Assembly: GCA_964517215.1 (NCBI GenBank)
Contig: CAZFBR010000076.1
Location: 1 to 14,150 of the forward strand
Length of the DNA: 14,150 bases
Direction of reading: 5' to 3'
From: CAZFBR01 sp035353495 [NCBI: uncultured bacterium]
Lineage (GTDB): Bacteria > DAOPZR01
This document shows, piece after piece, positions 6,145 to 13,220 of the stretch; within the stretch, counting starts at the first letter, position 1, and every line of letters starts with the position of its first letter. Both the position numbers and the translations under genes were made by a program. The notes below the pieces were generated by a model that was not told the origin of the DNA, searched no databases, and saw only the letters and a program-made list of their open reading frames with translations.

Positions 6145-7608
6145 TTATTTCAGCAGGCCGGTTCGCTTGTTGAAATCGATGATCAACTCGTCTAATTCGT
6201 CCATGTGCGCGAACTTGTCCGTCCAGAATGACGGTTTCCACAGCTCGTTGATTTCTTCGTAGGTCTTGCCCTGCTGTTCGACCCAGGTGTAATACTTGAG
6301 GTGGTGGAGCGCCTTGCGGTCGTAATAGCCGAGCTCTTTCATGTCGCCCGTGCCGGCGCCGGAGAGGAACTGGGCGAAGTCATGGACCGCCTGCTGCCGG
6401 CTGTAGTCGCCGTGCGCCTTGGCGAGTTCCTTGACCCGCGAGCCGTACAGTTCGGCGGAATCGGTGAAGACGGTGAAGATGATGTCGTCCTCGTCCATCT
6501 CGTAGTACTTGGCCATCTTGATCGACATCAGCATATTGGCGATCCCGGAAATGCCGAGCAGCGACAGCTGGTTGATCACCGACTGCGGCACCTTGCGGCT
6601 GGCGAGATACTTGTGGCCGTCGGGCTCATTGAACAGCCGGAGGAGCGACATGGTGTCTGCGTCGTCGATGGCGATGACCATGTCGGTATTGCGCACGTTG
6701 TGGATCCACGGGACGTGCTTGTCGCCGATCCCCTCGATGCGGTGGCCGCCGAAGCCGTTGTTGAGCAGCGTCGGGCACTGCTTGGCCTCGCCCGCGGCGA
6801 CCTTGATGTCGGGCGCCAGCGTGCGCAGGTAGTCGCCCGCGTTGATCGTCCCGGCCGAGCCCGTCGTCGAGCAGTAGCCCGCCAGACGGCCGCGCTTGCC
6901 GCGCACCTGCTCAAACACCTCGCGGATGGCGCTCCCCGTCACGTGGTAATGCCAGTTGGCATTGCCGAATTCCTCGAACTGGTTAAAAATGACAATTTTG
7001 TCGCCCCGGTCGCGGGTCAGTTCATGGCACTTGTCGTAGATCTCCTTGACGTTGCTCTCGCTTCCCGGGGTGGCGATGATCTCGCTGGTCTTGATGCTCT
7101 TCAGCCAGGTGAAGCGCTCCTTGCTCATTTCCGCGGGGAGGATGGCGATGGCGTCGCAGCCGAGCAGGGCGCAGTCGAAGGCGCCGCCGCGGCAGTAGTT
7201 GCCCGTCGAGGGCCAGACCGCCTTCTGCTGGCTCGGATCGAACTGGCCGGTGACGAGGCGCGGGACGAGGCAGCCGAACGCCGCGCCCACCTTGTGCGCC
7301 CCCGTCGGGAAATACTTGCCGACGATGCCGATGACCCGGGCCTTGATGCCGGTGATCTCGCGCGGGATTTCGAGGAAGTTGACGCCGCCGTACGTGCCGC
7401 CCTTGCTGCGCGGCTCGTTCTTCCAGGTAATGCGGAAAAGGTTGACCGGGTTGATGTCCCACAGCCCGACTTTGGACAGCCGATGGCGAATCTCAGCAGG
7501 CACATGCCGCGGGTCTTTCTGCTGGGCAAACGTGGGAATGATGATGCCGCGTTCCTTGCAGCGCTGCACGGTCTTCGCCAGAACCTTTTCGTTTACCTTG
7601 ATGCTCAT
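6145..7608 (-). CDS. Fold-type II PLP-dependent enzyme (cysteine synthase/TrpB-like), reaction unassigned
   Basis: 487 residues from the ATG at 7608, picked because GGAGG (7618-7614) lies five bases upstream; two further in-frame ATGs above it lack a site. The fold II PLP signatures are plain: Schiff-base lysine K106 in FPTGAHKVGAAFG, the substrate-binding loop STGN (134-137), and a Gly-rich phosphate loop TTGSAGT (248-254). Enzymes of this fold carry out beta-replacement or beta-elimination on serine, cysteine, threonine or tryptophan-type substrates. It is longer than O-acetylserine sulfhydrylase (about 310-330) or TrpB (about 400). The extra C-terminal part, from about 370, is rich in acidic, Lys and aromatic residues. 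I recognise the family only as a generic 'PLP-dependent enzyme' of unknown substrate. It is monocistronic, with its own promoter, and divergent from a ferredoxin-nitroreductase. Confidence 0.9.
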   Translation of the reverse strand: MSIKVNEKVLAKTVQRCKERGIIIPTFAQQKDPRHVPAEIRHRLSKVGLWDINPVNLFRITWKNEPRSKGGTYGGVNFLEIPREITGIKARVIGIVGKYFPTGAHKVGAAFGCLVPRLVTGQFDPSQQKAVWPSTGNYCRGGAFDCALLGCDAIAILPAEMSKERFTWLKSIKTSEIIATPGSESNVKEIYDKCHELTRDRGDKIVIFNQFEEFGNANWHYHVTGSAIREVFEQVRGKRGRLAGYCSTTGSAGTINAGDYLRTLAPDIKVAAGEAKQCPTLLNNGFGGHRIEGIGDKHVPWIHNVRNTDMVIAIDDADTMSLLRLFNEPDGHKYLASRKVPQSVINQLSLLGISGIANMLMSIKMAKYYEMDEDDIIFTVFTDSAELYGSRVKELAKAHGDYSRQQAVHDFAQFLSGAGTGDMKELGYYDRKALHHLKYYTWVEQQGKTYEEINELWKPSFWTDKFAHMDELDELIIDFNKRTGLLK

Positions 7609-7666
7609 CATTGCCTCCTTGGGCGGACAACACATGATCATGGCACAACCTGCGCCACGGTAGGAA

Positions 7667-7696
7667 AATATACGCTTTTTCCCGGCGACTTGTCAA
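7667..7696 (-). promoter_or_regulatory. Promoter of the PLP enzyme gene
   Basis: On the minus strand, TTGACA (7696-7691), an 18-bp spacer and TATATT (7672-7667). The -35 is consensus and the -10 matches 5 of 6 positions. The predicted start is near 7660, giving a leader of about 50 bases with no obvious riboswitch structure. Confidence 0.7.
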
Positions 7697-7718
7697 CCCG
7701 CGCCCAACATGTTACAAC
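7690..7718 (+). promoter_or_regulatory. Putative promoter of the ferredoxin-nitroreductase gene
   Basis: TTGTCA at 7690-7695, a 17-bp spacer and TACAAC at 7713-7718, with TGT just before the -10 (extended -10). The -35 shares five bases with the opposite-strand -35 at 7691-7696. The hexamers are weaker than those facing it, so this call is less certain. Confidence 0.45.
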
Positions 7719-7764
7719 CGGTGTGCGACAACCGGCAAACGGCTGTCGACGGAGGAATACCCGT

Positions 7765-8571
7765 ATGGCATTGCTGACCGTGGCAACCGACAAATGCACG
7801 AAGTGCGGCGCCTGCGCGGCGGTCTGTCCCGCCTTCATTATCGCAGTGACCGCTGACGGCCCGCAGGAGCGGCAGCCGCAGGCCTGTTTCGCCTGCGGCC
7901 ATTGCGTGGCGGTCTGTCCGACCGCAGCGCTCGACAATGCGCGCGCCCCCCGGGCGCGGCAGGTGCCGCAGGTCGCGCATCCGGTGATTGATCCCGCGAC
8001 GGCGGAACAGTTCCTGCGCGCGCGCCGGTCCATCCGCAACTATCAGCCGCAGGCGGTGCCGCGCGCGCTCGTCGAGCAGCTGCTGGGCGTCGCCCGCTGC
8101 GCGCCGACGGGCGCCAATTCGCAGGGGATCGCCTTCCTCGTGCTGCAGGAACCGTCCGCCCTGCGCGCGGTGGTCGAGAGCACGGTGGCGTTCCTCGAAG
8201 CGCAGGCCGGGACGCCGGCGGGCGCGTTCTACGCCGCCTACGCGAGAATCTTCCGCGACACGGGCCGGGACATTGTGCTGCGCGGCGCGCCCTGCCTCGT
8301 CGTCACCCACGCGGCGGCGGAGAACCCGATGGCGGCCGGCAACACCTACGACATCATCGCCTACGCCGAACTGTATGCGACTGCGCTCGGGTTGGGGACC
8401 TGCTGGGCGGGCTTCGTCGGCATGGCCGCGGCCGCCAACTGGCAGCCGCTGCTCAAGGTGCTGCAGCTCCCCGCCGGACGCATCGCCACCGGCGGGTTCA
8501 TGCTCGGCTATCCGCAATTCACCTATCACCGCCTGGTTGACCGCGCCCCGCTGCAGGTGGCCTGGCGCTGA
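7765..8571 (+). CDS. Nitroreductase-family flavoprotein with N-terminal 2x[4Fe-4S] ferredoxin
   Basis: 268 residues from the ATG at 7765, with GGAGG at 7751-7755. The open frame runs far upstream of this, but only as antisense to the PLP enzyme gene. Two ferredoxin cluster motifs lie at the N-terminus: CTKCGACAAVCP (C11, C14, C17, C21) and CFACGHCVAVCP (C41, C44, C47, C51), each CX2CX2CX3CP. A linker of about 30 residues leads to an FMN nitroreductase domain beginning at RRSIRNY (87-93), with CAPTGANSQ following and a GTCWAGF segment later. Such fusions pass electrons from a ferredoxin or donor enzyme through the clusters to FMN, and are common in anaerobes; the physiological acceptor is usually unknown. 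It is soluble, with no signal peptide. It is monocistronic and ends at a hairpin starting six bases past the stop. Confidence 0.93.
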   Translation: MALLTVATDKCTKCGACAAVCPAFIIAVTADGPQERQPQACFACGHCVAVCPTAALDNARAPRARQVPQVAHPVIDPATAEQFLRARRSIRNYQPQAVPRALVEQLLGVARCAPTGANSQGIAFLVLQEPSALRAVVESTVAFLEAQAGTPAGAFYAAYARIFRDTGRDIVLRGAPCLVVTHAAAENPMAAGNTYDIIAYAELYATALGLGTCWAGFVGMAAAANWQPLLKVLQLPAGRIATGGFMLGYPQFTYHRLVDRAPLQVAWR

Positions 8572-8576
8572 CCCGG

Positions 8577-8604
8577 GCCATGCCGGCCTGATGCCGGCAG
8601 TGGC
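8577..8604 (+). terminator. Hairpin after the nitroreductase gene, without U-tract
   Basis: GCCATGCCGGC (8577-8587) pairs with GCCGGCA-g-TGGC (8593-8604) around a five-base loop: 11 bp with one bulged G. It begins six bases past the stop. No T-run follows on either strand, so termination strength is uncertain. The rest of the gap to 8683 is very GC-rich and holds no gene; another short 5-bp stem (8670-8684) overlaps the metX stop. Confidence 0.5.
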
Positions 8605-8683
8605 GGCCAGGCGGCAGCGCCGGCGGGCGGGGCATGGCGGCGCCGCGCCGCGGGGCGGCAGGCGGGTACGGCCGGTTGGCGGC

Positions 8684-9823
8684 CTATTCGGCGTTGAGAA
8701 AACTGCGCATGAGCGGCAGGATGGTGTCGTATTCGACGAGGAAGGAGTCGTGCCCCGACGGTGACACCACATTGTGGTACACCACGTCCTTGTACAGCTC
8801 CTGGAACACGCCGTGCATGCGCTCCGCATGCGCGGGGGGGAAGAGCCAGTCGCTGGTGAACGACATCAGCATGATGCGGGCACGGATGCGCGCGAAGGCG
8901 TTCTGCAGCGTGCCCCAATCCTCCTCGAGGTCGTAGAGGTCCATCGCCCGGGTGAGGTAGAGGTAGGAGTTGGCGTCGAACCGCCGCACGAACTTGTCCC
9001 CCTGGTACTGCAGGTAGTTCTCAACCTGGAACTTGCTCTTGAGGTGCAGCCGCGCCCCGTAATGGTCCACCATCTGCCGCCCGAATTTCTGCAGCATCTT
9101 TTCCTCGGAGAGGTAGGTGATGTGCCCGATCATGCGCGCCAGGGCCAGCCCGTCGTCGGGCCAGCCCGGCTGGTCGTAGTAGTTGCCGTCGTGGAAGTTC
9201 GGGTCGTTGACGATGGCGGTGCGCCCGATCTCGTTGAAGGCGATCGCCTGCGGGGTGAGCCGCCAGGTGGTGGCGATGGGCATGATCGCGCGCACGAGGA
9301 AGGGGAAGCGGATGGCGAACTCCAGCACCTGCATGCCGCCGAGCGAGCCGCCGGCGACGCAGGCCAGCTCGCGCACCCCGAGATGGCGCACCAGCGCCGC
9401 CTGCACCTTGACCATGTCATGCACGGTGAAGACGGGGAACGCCAGCCCGTACGACTGGCCCGTCGCGGGATTGGTCGACGACGGCCCCGTCGTCCCCATG
9501 CAGCCGCCGAGGCAGTTGCTGCAGATGACGAAGTAGCGGTCGGTGTCGAAGATCTTGCCCGGCCCGACGGCGGGGTCCCACCAGCCCGGCTTGCGGTCGG
9601 TGGGGAGATGCCGGCCCGCGGCGTGCGCGTCGCCGGTCAGCGCGTGGATCAGCAGAATGGCGTTGTCCCGTGCGGCGTTCAGCGTGCCGTAGGTCTCGTA
9701 GGCGACGGTGATCGGGCCGAAGGTGCGGCCGCAGTCGAGCGGCAGCTCGTCGGGGGTCTGGGCGAAGGTCCAGTAGTGCGTGCGGACCAGGCCGACATTC
9801 GCCTCCGGCAGATGCAGGCCCAT
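8684..9823 (-). CDS. metX: Homoserine O-acetyltransferase (MetX-type alpha/beta hydrolase)
   Basis: 379 residues, the normal MetX length. It acylates the hydroxyl of homoserine using acetyl-CoA, providing O-acetylhomoserine for the sulfhydrylase encoded just upstream. The alpha/beta-hydrolase machinery is visible: nucleophile S160 in GGSLGGMQ, acid D325 in FTSDWLFPP, and base H358 in SGHDSFL. Family-typical segments are ILLIHALTGDAHA and the GCMGTTGPSS loop. Some MetX proteins use succinyl-CoA instead; pairing with MetY favours acetyl-CoA but does not prove it. The ATG directly follows the metY stop (TAAATG), so translation is coupled. The last codons run into a GC-rich gap before the convergent nitroreductase gene. 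Confidence 0.95.
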   Translation of the reverse strand: MGLHLPEANVGLVRTHYWTFAQTPDELPLDCGRTFGPITVAYETYGTLNAARDNAILLIHALTGDAHAAGRHLPTDRKPGWWDPAVGPGKIFDTDRYFVICSNCLGGCMGTTGPSSTNPATGQSYGLAFPVFTVHDMVKVQAALVRHLGVRELACVAGGSLGGMQVLEFAIRFPFLVRAIMPIATTWRLTPQAIAFNEIGRTAIVNDPNFHDGNYYDQPGWPDDGLALARMIGHITYLSEEKMLQKFGRQMVDHYGARLHLKSKFQVENYLQYQGDKFVRRFDANSYLYLTRAMDLYDLEEDWGTLQNAFARIRARIMLMSFTSDWLFPPAHAERMHGVFQELYKDVVYHNVVSPSGHDSFLVEYDTILPLMRSFLNAE

Positions 9824-11119
9824 TTACTGCGCCCGGTCGCCGGCGCGGCGCAGCGCCTGGTCGAAATCGGCGATGAGGTCCGCCGGGTCCTCGATCCCCA
9901 CCGCGACGCGGATGAAGTCGTCGCCGATGCCGCAGGCGGCGCGCGCGGCGGCGTCGAGCTGCTGGTGCGTGGTCGAGGCGGGATGGATGACCAGCGTCCG
10001 CGCGTCGCCGACGTTGGCGAGGTGCGAGCAGATCTTCACCCCGGCAATGAACTGCTTCGCCGCCGCGTAGCCGCCGCGCACGCCGAATCCGAAGACCGCG
10101 CCATAGCCGCCGCTGAGGTAGCGGTCCGCGCGGGCATGGTGCGGATGGTCCGGCAGCCCGGTGTAGTTGACCCAGGCCACGGCCGGGTGCTGCGCCAGGT
10201 GCTGCGCCAGCGCCAGGGTGTTGGCGCAATGCCGCGGCATGCGCAGGTGCACCGTCTCGATCCCCTGCAGCAGCTGGAAGGCGCTGAAGGGGGAGAGGCA
10301 GGGTCCGATATTGCGCATCAGGTCGATGCGCGCGCGGGTGATGAAGGCGGCCTGGCCGAACTTCTGTACCAGCGATTCGGTGAAATGGTAGGCGGCGAAG
10401 GGGGCGGTGTATTCGGGAAATTTCCCGTTCGCCCAGTCGAACCCGCCGCCGTCGACGATGATGCCGCCCAGGGTGGTGCCGTGCCCGCCCAGCCACTTGG
10501 TCAGCGAATGGACCACGATGTCCGCGCCGTGGCGCAGCGGCTTGCACAGCAGCGGGGCGAAGGTGTTGTCGATCATCAGCGGCACGCCCGCCGCCTGCGC
10601 CGCCGCGCCCACCCCGGCGAGGTCGAGGATATCACCCTTCGGATTGCCGATGGTCTCGCCGTAGAAGAGGCGGGTGTTGGGCTGCACCGCCCGCCGGTAG
10701 TTCTCCGGGGTCGGGTCGGCGAGGAAGGTCGTGGTGATCCCCATGCGCGGCAGGGTGTAATTGAACAGCGTGTCGGTGCCGCCGTAGAGCGAGGCGGAGG
10801 TGACGATATGGTCCCCCTGCTTGAGCAGGGTGAGGATGGCGAGGGTGATCGCGGCCATGCCGCTGGCAGTCGCCAGCGCCCCGACGCCCCCCTCGAGCGC
10901 CGCGACGCGCTGCTCCAGCACCGCGGTGGTCGGGTTCATCAGCCGGGTGTAGATGTTGCCCGGCTCGCTGAGCGCGAACAGGTTCGCCGCATGCTCCGCC
11001 GAGTCGAAAACATACGACGAGGTCTGGTAAATGGGGACGGCGCGCGACCGGGTGACCGGGTCGGGCTGCTGCCCCGCGTGTACGGCGATGGTGCCGTCCT
11101 GCCAGCGTGGTTCGTTCAT
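9824..11119 (-). CDS. metY: O-acetylhomoserine sulfhydrylase (aminocarboxypropyltransferase)
   Basis: 431 residues, typical for MetY and longer than cystathionine gamma-synthase (about 380-400). It is a Cys/Met-metabolism PLP enzyme that joins sulfide to O-acetylhomoserine, giving homocysteine directly. Signatures: YTRLMNPTTAVLE near residue 57 (phosphate-binding Tyr and Arg), ASGMAAI, SLYGGT, D184 in LMIDNTFAPLL, Schiff-base lysine K208 in SLTKWLGGHGT, and the C-terminal VIHPASTTH. A purine block (AGGGGA) lies about nine bases before the ATG. It is first in an operon with metX, with no gap, under a promoter of consensus hexamers. The pair makes the two-step direct sulfhydrylation route complete from homoserine. 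Confidence 0.96.
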   Translation of the reverse strand: MNEPRWQDGTIAVHAGQQPDPVTRSRAVPIYQTSSYVFDSAEHAANLFALSEPGNIYTRLMNPTTAVLEQRVAALEGGVGALATASGMAAITLAILTLLKQGDHIVTSASLYGGTDTLFNYTLPRMGITTTFLADPTPENYRRAVQPNTRLFYGETIGNPKGDILDLAGVGAAAQAAGVPLMIDNTFAPLLCKPLRHGADIVVHSLTKWLGGHGTTLGGIIVDGGGFDWANGKFPEYTAPFAAYHFTESLVQKFGQAAFITRARIDLMRNIGPCLSPFSAFQLLQGIETVHLRMPRHCANTLALAQHLAQHPAVAWVNYTGLPDHPHHARADRYLSGGYGAVFGFGVRGGYAAAKQFIAGVKICSHLANVGDARTLVIHPASTTHQQLDAAARAACGIGDDFIRVAVGIEDPADLIADFDQALRRAGDRAQ

Positions 11120-11133
11120 GATCAGTATCCCCT

Positions 11134-11160
11134 GCCGGGGGCGCGTGCGCTTACCCCGGC
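11134..11160 (-). promoter_or_regulatory. Leader hairpin upstream of metY
   Basis: GCCGGGG (11134-11140) and CCCCGGC (11154-11160) can pair, with an inner GCGC/GCGC pair (11141-11150) extending the stem past a three-base bulge. It fills most of the roughly 44-base leader and ends just before the metY ribosome-binding site, so it could affect translation. The leader is too short for most SAM riboswitches and I see no known riboswitch pattern. Confidence 0.4.
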
Positions 11161-11169
11161 CAACCGCAA

Positions 11170-11197
11170 ATTATACATTACCCGCCGGGCATGTCAA
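11170..11197 (-). promoter_or_regulatory. Consensus sigma70 promoter of metYX
   Basis: On the minus strand, TTGACA (11197-11192), a 16-bp spacer and TATAAT (11175-11170). Both hexamers match the consensus perfectly. The predicted start is near 11163. The strong promoter for a biosynthetic operon implies repression or leader control, but no operator is recognisable. Confidence 0.85.
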
Positions 11198-11217
11198 AAA
11201 CAGCGGCGGATGGGGCG

Positions 11218-11246
11218 TTGACCGTTGGCTGGGAATGTGGTATGAT
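11218..11246 (+). promoter_or_regulatory. Promoter of the antitoxin-toxin operon
   Basis: TTGACC (11218-11223), a 17-bp spacer and TATGAT (11241-11246), preceded by TGG for an extended -10. Its -35 lies 20 bp from the -35 of the divergent metYX promoter. Such operons are usually repressed by their own antitoxin binding here, but I see no clear palindromic operator. Confidence 0.7.
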
Positions 11247-11271
11247 AAATGGTAGGATAAGGAGGCGGCGC

Positions 11272-11514
11272 ATGGGAACGGCGAAGGTGGCGATTACGCT
11301 GGATACCGGGTTGCTCCGGCGGCTGGACCGGCTGGTCAGGAACCGGCAGTTTGCCAATCGCAGCCGGGCGATCCAGGAGGCGGTCAGCGAAAAGCTGGCG
11401 CGGCTCGACAGCAACCGGCTGGCGCGCGAATGCGCCAAACTCGATCGCCACGCCGAGCAGCGCGAGGCGGAGGCGGATATGACGCTGGAACGCGGGCAAT
11501 GGCCAGAATACTGA
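11272..11514 (+). CDS. Ribbon-helix-helix antitoxin (MazE-like partner of MazF)
   Basis: 80 residues from the ATG at 11272, chosen because GGAGG (11261-11265) sits six bases before it and a promoter lies just upstream; an in-frame ATG at 11191 would fall before that promoter. The N-terminal half, [18 protein letters not shown] then [19 protein letters not shown], is a typical RHH/CopG DNA-binding unit with its beta-strand and two helices. The charged C-terminal part (about 47-80), ending LERGQWPEY, would wrap the toxin. In RHH-MazE pairs the antitoxin neutralises the RNase and represses the operon. The last 16 bases overlap the toxin gene, so the two are translationally coupled. Confidence 0.88.
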   Translation: MGTAKVAITLDTGLLRRLDRLVRNRQFANRSRAIQEAVSEKLARLDSNRLARECAKLDRHAEQREAEADMTLERGQWPEY

Positions 11515-11834
11515 GGGGCGATATCGTCTGGGCCGACCTGAACCCGGTCCGCGGGCATGAGCAGGCCGGTCAGCGCCCGGTGGCGGTGATCAGCCATGAG
11601 GTGTTCAACGAGCATTCGGGCACTGTCATTGCGCTGGCCGTGACCAGCCAGCCGCCGCGCGCGGGGTTCCCGCTGACGCTGGAATTGTCGGACCCGGCAT
11701 TGCCGAAACGGTCATGGGTCAAGATCGGCCAGGTGCGCACCCTGTCGCGGGAACGGTTGGGAAAGAAACTCGGAAAGGTCAGTGCGGAAGAACTGGCGCT
11801 GCTGCTCGAGGGACTGAACGAAATTGTCAGCTGA
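11499..11834 (+). CDS. MazF/PemK-family endoribonuclease toxin
   Basis: 111 residues from the ATG at 11499, inside the antitoxin gene (16-base overlap); no strong ribosome site of its own, which fits coupling. The N-terminus [20 protein letters not shown] followed by RPVAVIS is the classic MazF strand-loop-strand. R26 corresponds to the catalytic Arg, and T49 in AVTSQP to the catalytic Thr of the family. The C-terminal [20 protein letters not shown] also fits. MazF toxins cut single-stranded RNA at short sequences, arresting growth; the sequence cut cannot be read from this protein. The full length and intact active site suggest a working toxin. It stands between metYX and a DUF115 gene and is not related to either by function. 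Confidence 0.93.
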   Translation: MARILRGDIVWADLNPVRGHEQAGQRPVAVISHEVFNEHSGTVIALAVTSQPPRAGFPLTLELSDPALPKRSWVKIGQVRTLSRERLGKKLGKVSAEELALLLEGLNEIVS

Positions 11835-11897
11835 ACCATGCGCTCATGAGTATCCGCGGCATGCAAACACCGGCTGCGCCTGACGCGGATGAGGCCA

Positions 11898-13220
11898 ATG
11901 GCTGACGAACCGCGCTGCCGCGTCAGTATTGCGGCGAACGGCATGCCGACGGTGTGCGTGGCGACCGCTGCCGGGCGCGAACGGTGGCTGCATTCGCAGC
12001 GCGATCCGGCGGCGGAAGGAGAGCGCCTCGCCGCCACGGTGCCGGCGGATGCGCCGGCGGTGCTGGTCGCGGGGCTGGGCCTCGGCTATCACGCTGCTGC
12101 GCTGCGCCGGCGCCTGCCGCGGGCGGAACTCTTCATTATCGAGCCAGTGCGGGAACTCATTGCGCTGGCCGGCCGGCACGGGGTGTTTACCGCCGATCCG
12201 GCGACGACCTTCCTCAGCGGCGCGGAAGCGGAGCTGGTGGCGGCCCTCGCCCGGCTGGCGCCGCGGCTTGAACAGCGGGCTGCGGTGCTGATCCATGTGC
12301 CGTCGCTGGAACTGCTGCGCGCCACCCATCCGCGGGTGGCGCCGCTGCTGGACGTCATCCGCATGCAGCGCAATACCGTTGCGCGGCAGGACGGCGTGGT
12401 CCCGGAGAATCTGGCGGGCAATCGCGCCCTGGCGGAGACCGACCCGGATTACCCCGTGCTGGCACCGCGACTGGCGAACCGGATGCCGGTGCTGGTGGCG
12501 GCCGGCCCGACGCTCGACCTGGTGCGTCCGCTGCTGCGGCAGCACCGCGACCGGCTGGCGATTGCTGCGGTCGATACCGCGCTGGCGGCGCTGGCGGCCG
12601 ACGGCATGGAACCCGACCTGGTGGTGGCGGTGGATCCCTATCCCGCCAACGTCCGGCATTTCCTGGCGATGGGCGAGACCTGCGTGCTGGTCTATTCGCC
12701 GGCGGTCGATCCCGCCATCCCGCGCCTGTTTCCCGCCGGCCGCCGGGCCGTGGTGCTGCCGCGCGCCCATCGCGACGAACCGGCGCTGCGCGACTGGTGG
12801 GGCGACCGCCCGGTCATCAACGGCGGCAGCACGGTGGCGGTGGCGGCGCTGGAACTGCTGCAGCGGCTCGGCCGGCCCGGCCCGCTCCTCATTGCGGGCT
12901 GCGATTTCGGCTTCCCGTTCGGCAGCGTGTATGCCCGCGGCACGCGCTTCCACCGCCAGGCAAGCGCGGCGGCGGGGCGGTTCGCCACCGTGGAGAATGC
13001 CAACCGCCGCGCGGTGCAGGCGCAGCCGCTGGTGCCGGCGGTCAATGCGGCCGGCGCCGCCGTCGCCACGCATACCGCCTACTTTTCCTTCCGCACCGAA
13101 TGCGAGGCCTGCCTTGCGCGCGACGCCCGCTTCCGCTATATTCAGGTGGAAGGGCATGGCCTCGCCATGCGCGGGGTGGAGCATATGACCATGCGGCAGG
13201 CGCAGGAGCTGTTGGCGTGA
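11898..13220 (+). CDS. DUF115/Maf-type protein (MptE-like domain), first of a tandem pair
   Basis: 440 residues from the ATG at 11898; GAGG at 11891-11894 is only three bases upstream, and an ATG at 11889 is an alternative three residues longer. The N-terminal part contains WLHSQRDPAAEGERLA and a Rossmann-like GLGLGY (59-64) ending in an acidic strand (FIIEP). The DUF115 core follows: LVAAGPTLD (199-207), AVDTALAALAADGMEPDLVV then VDP (to 247), and NGGSTVAVAALELL (from 308). LIAGCDFGFPFGSVYA comes after that. In flagellated bacteria, Maf proteins of this family are needed to add nonulosonic acids to flagellin; other members act in archaeal pterin synthesis. No flagellin or sugar genes are visible here, so the role is inferred only to the family level. 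It overlaps the next, similar gene by four bases. Confidence 0.82.
   Translation: MADEPRCRVSIAANGMPTVCVATAAGRERWLHSQRDPAAEGERLAATVPADAPAVLVAGLGLGYHAAALRRRLPRAELFIIEPVRELIALAGRHGVFTADPATTFLSGAEAELVAALARLAPRLEQRAAVLIHVPSLELLRATHPRVAPLLDVIRMQRNTVARQDGVVPENLAGNRALAETDPDYPVLAPRLANRMPVLVAAGPTLDLVRPLLRQHRDRLAIAAVDTALAALAADGMEPDLVVAVDPYPANVRHFLAMGETCVLVYSPAVDPAIPRLFPAGRRAVVLPRAHRDEPALRDWWGDRPVINGGSTVAVAALELLQRLGRPGPLLIAGCDFGFPFGSVYARGTRFHRQASAAAGRFATVENANRRAVQAQPLVPAVNAAGAAVATHTAYFSFRTECEACLARDARFRYIQVEGHGLAMRGVEHMTMRQAQELLA

Noticed and set aside
6301-7764. N-terminal extension of the ferredoxin-nitroreductase frame by nearly 490 codons
   Set aside because: This part is antisense to the PLP enzyme gene. 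A good ribosome site and ferredoxin motif place the true start at 7765.
8605-8683. Possible repeat or regulatory element in the GC-rich gap between nitroreductase and metX
   Set aside because: Many short GC palindromes can be drawn, but none is long or repeated elsewhere in the window; they are expected by chance at this composition.
11120-11163. SAM riboswitch in the metYX leader
   Set aside because: The leader is only about 44 bases and forms a simple hairpin; the conserved pseudoknot or multi-helix cores of SAM riboswitches are not there.
8774-11221. Open frame of 815 codons on the plus strand
   Set aside because: It is antisense to metX and metY, whose products match families with all catalytic residues. 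The frame is open only because of the strong G/C bias at third codon positions, and its translation is low-complexity Arg/Val/Gly/Asp-rich.
11846-11905. 19-codon frame overlapping the start of the first DUF115 gene
   Set aside because: No ribosome-binding site and no recognisable leader-peptide bias; too short to support as a gene.
11844-13184. Minus-strand open frame of 446 codons opposite the first DUF115 gene
   Set aside because: Antisense shadow, His/Arg/Gln-rich, no motif; the plus strand has clear DUF115 motifs.
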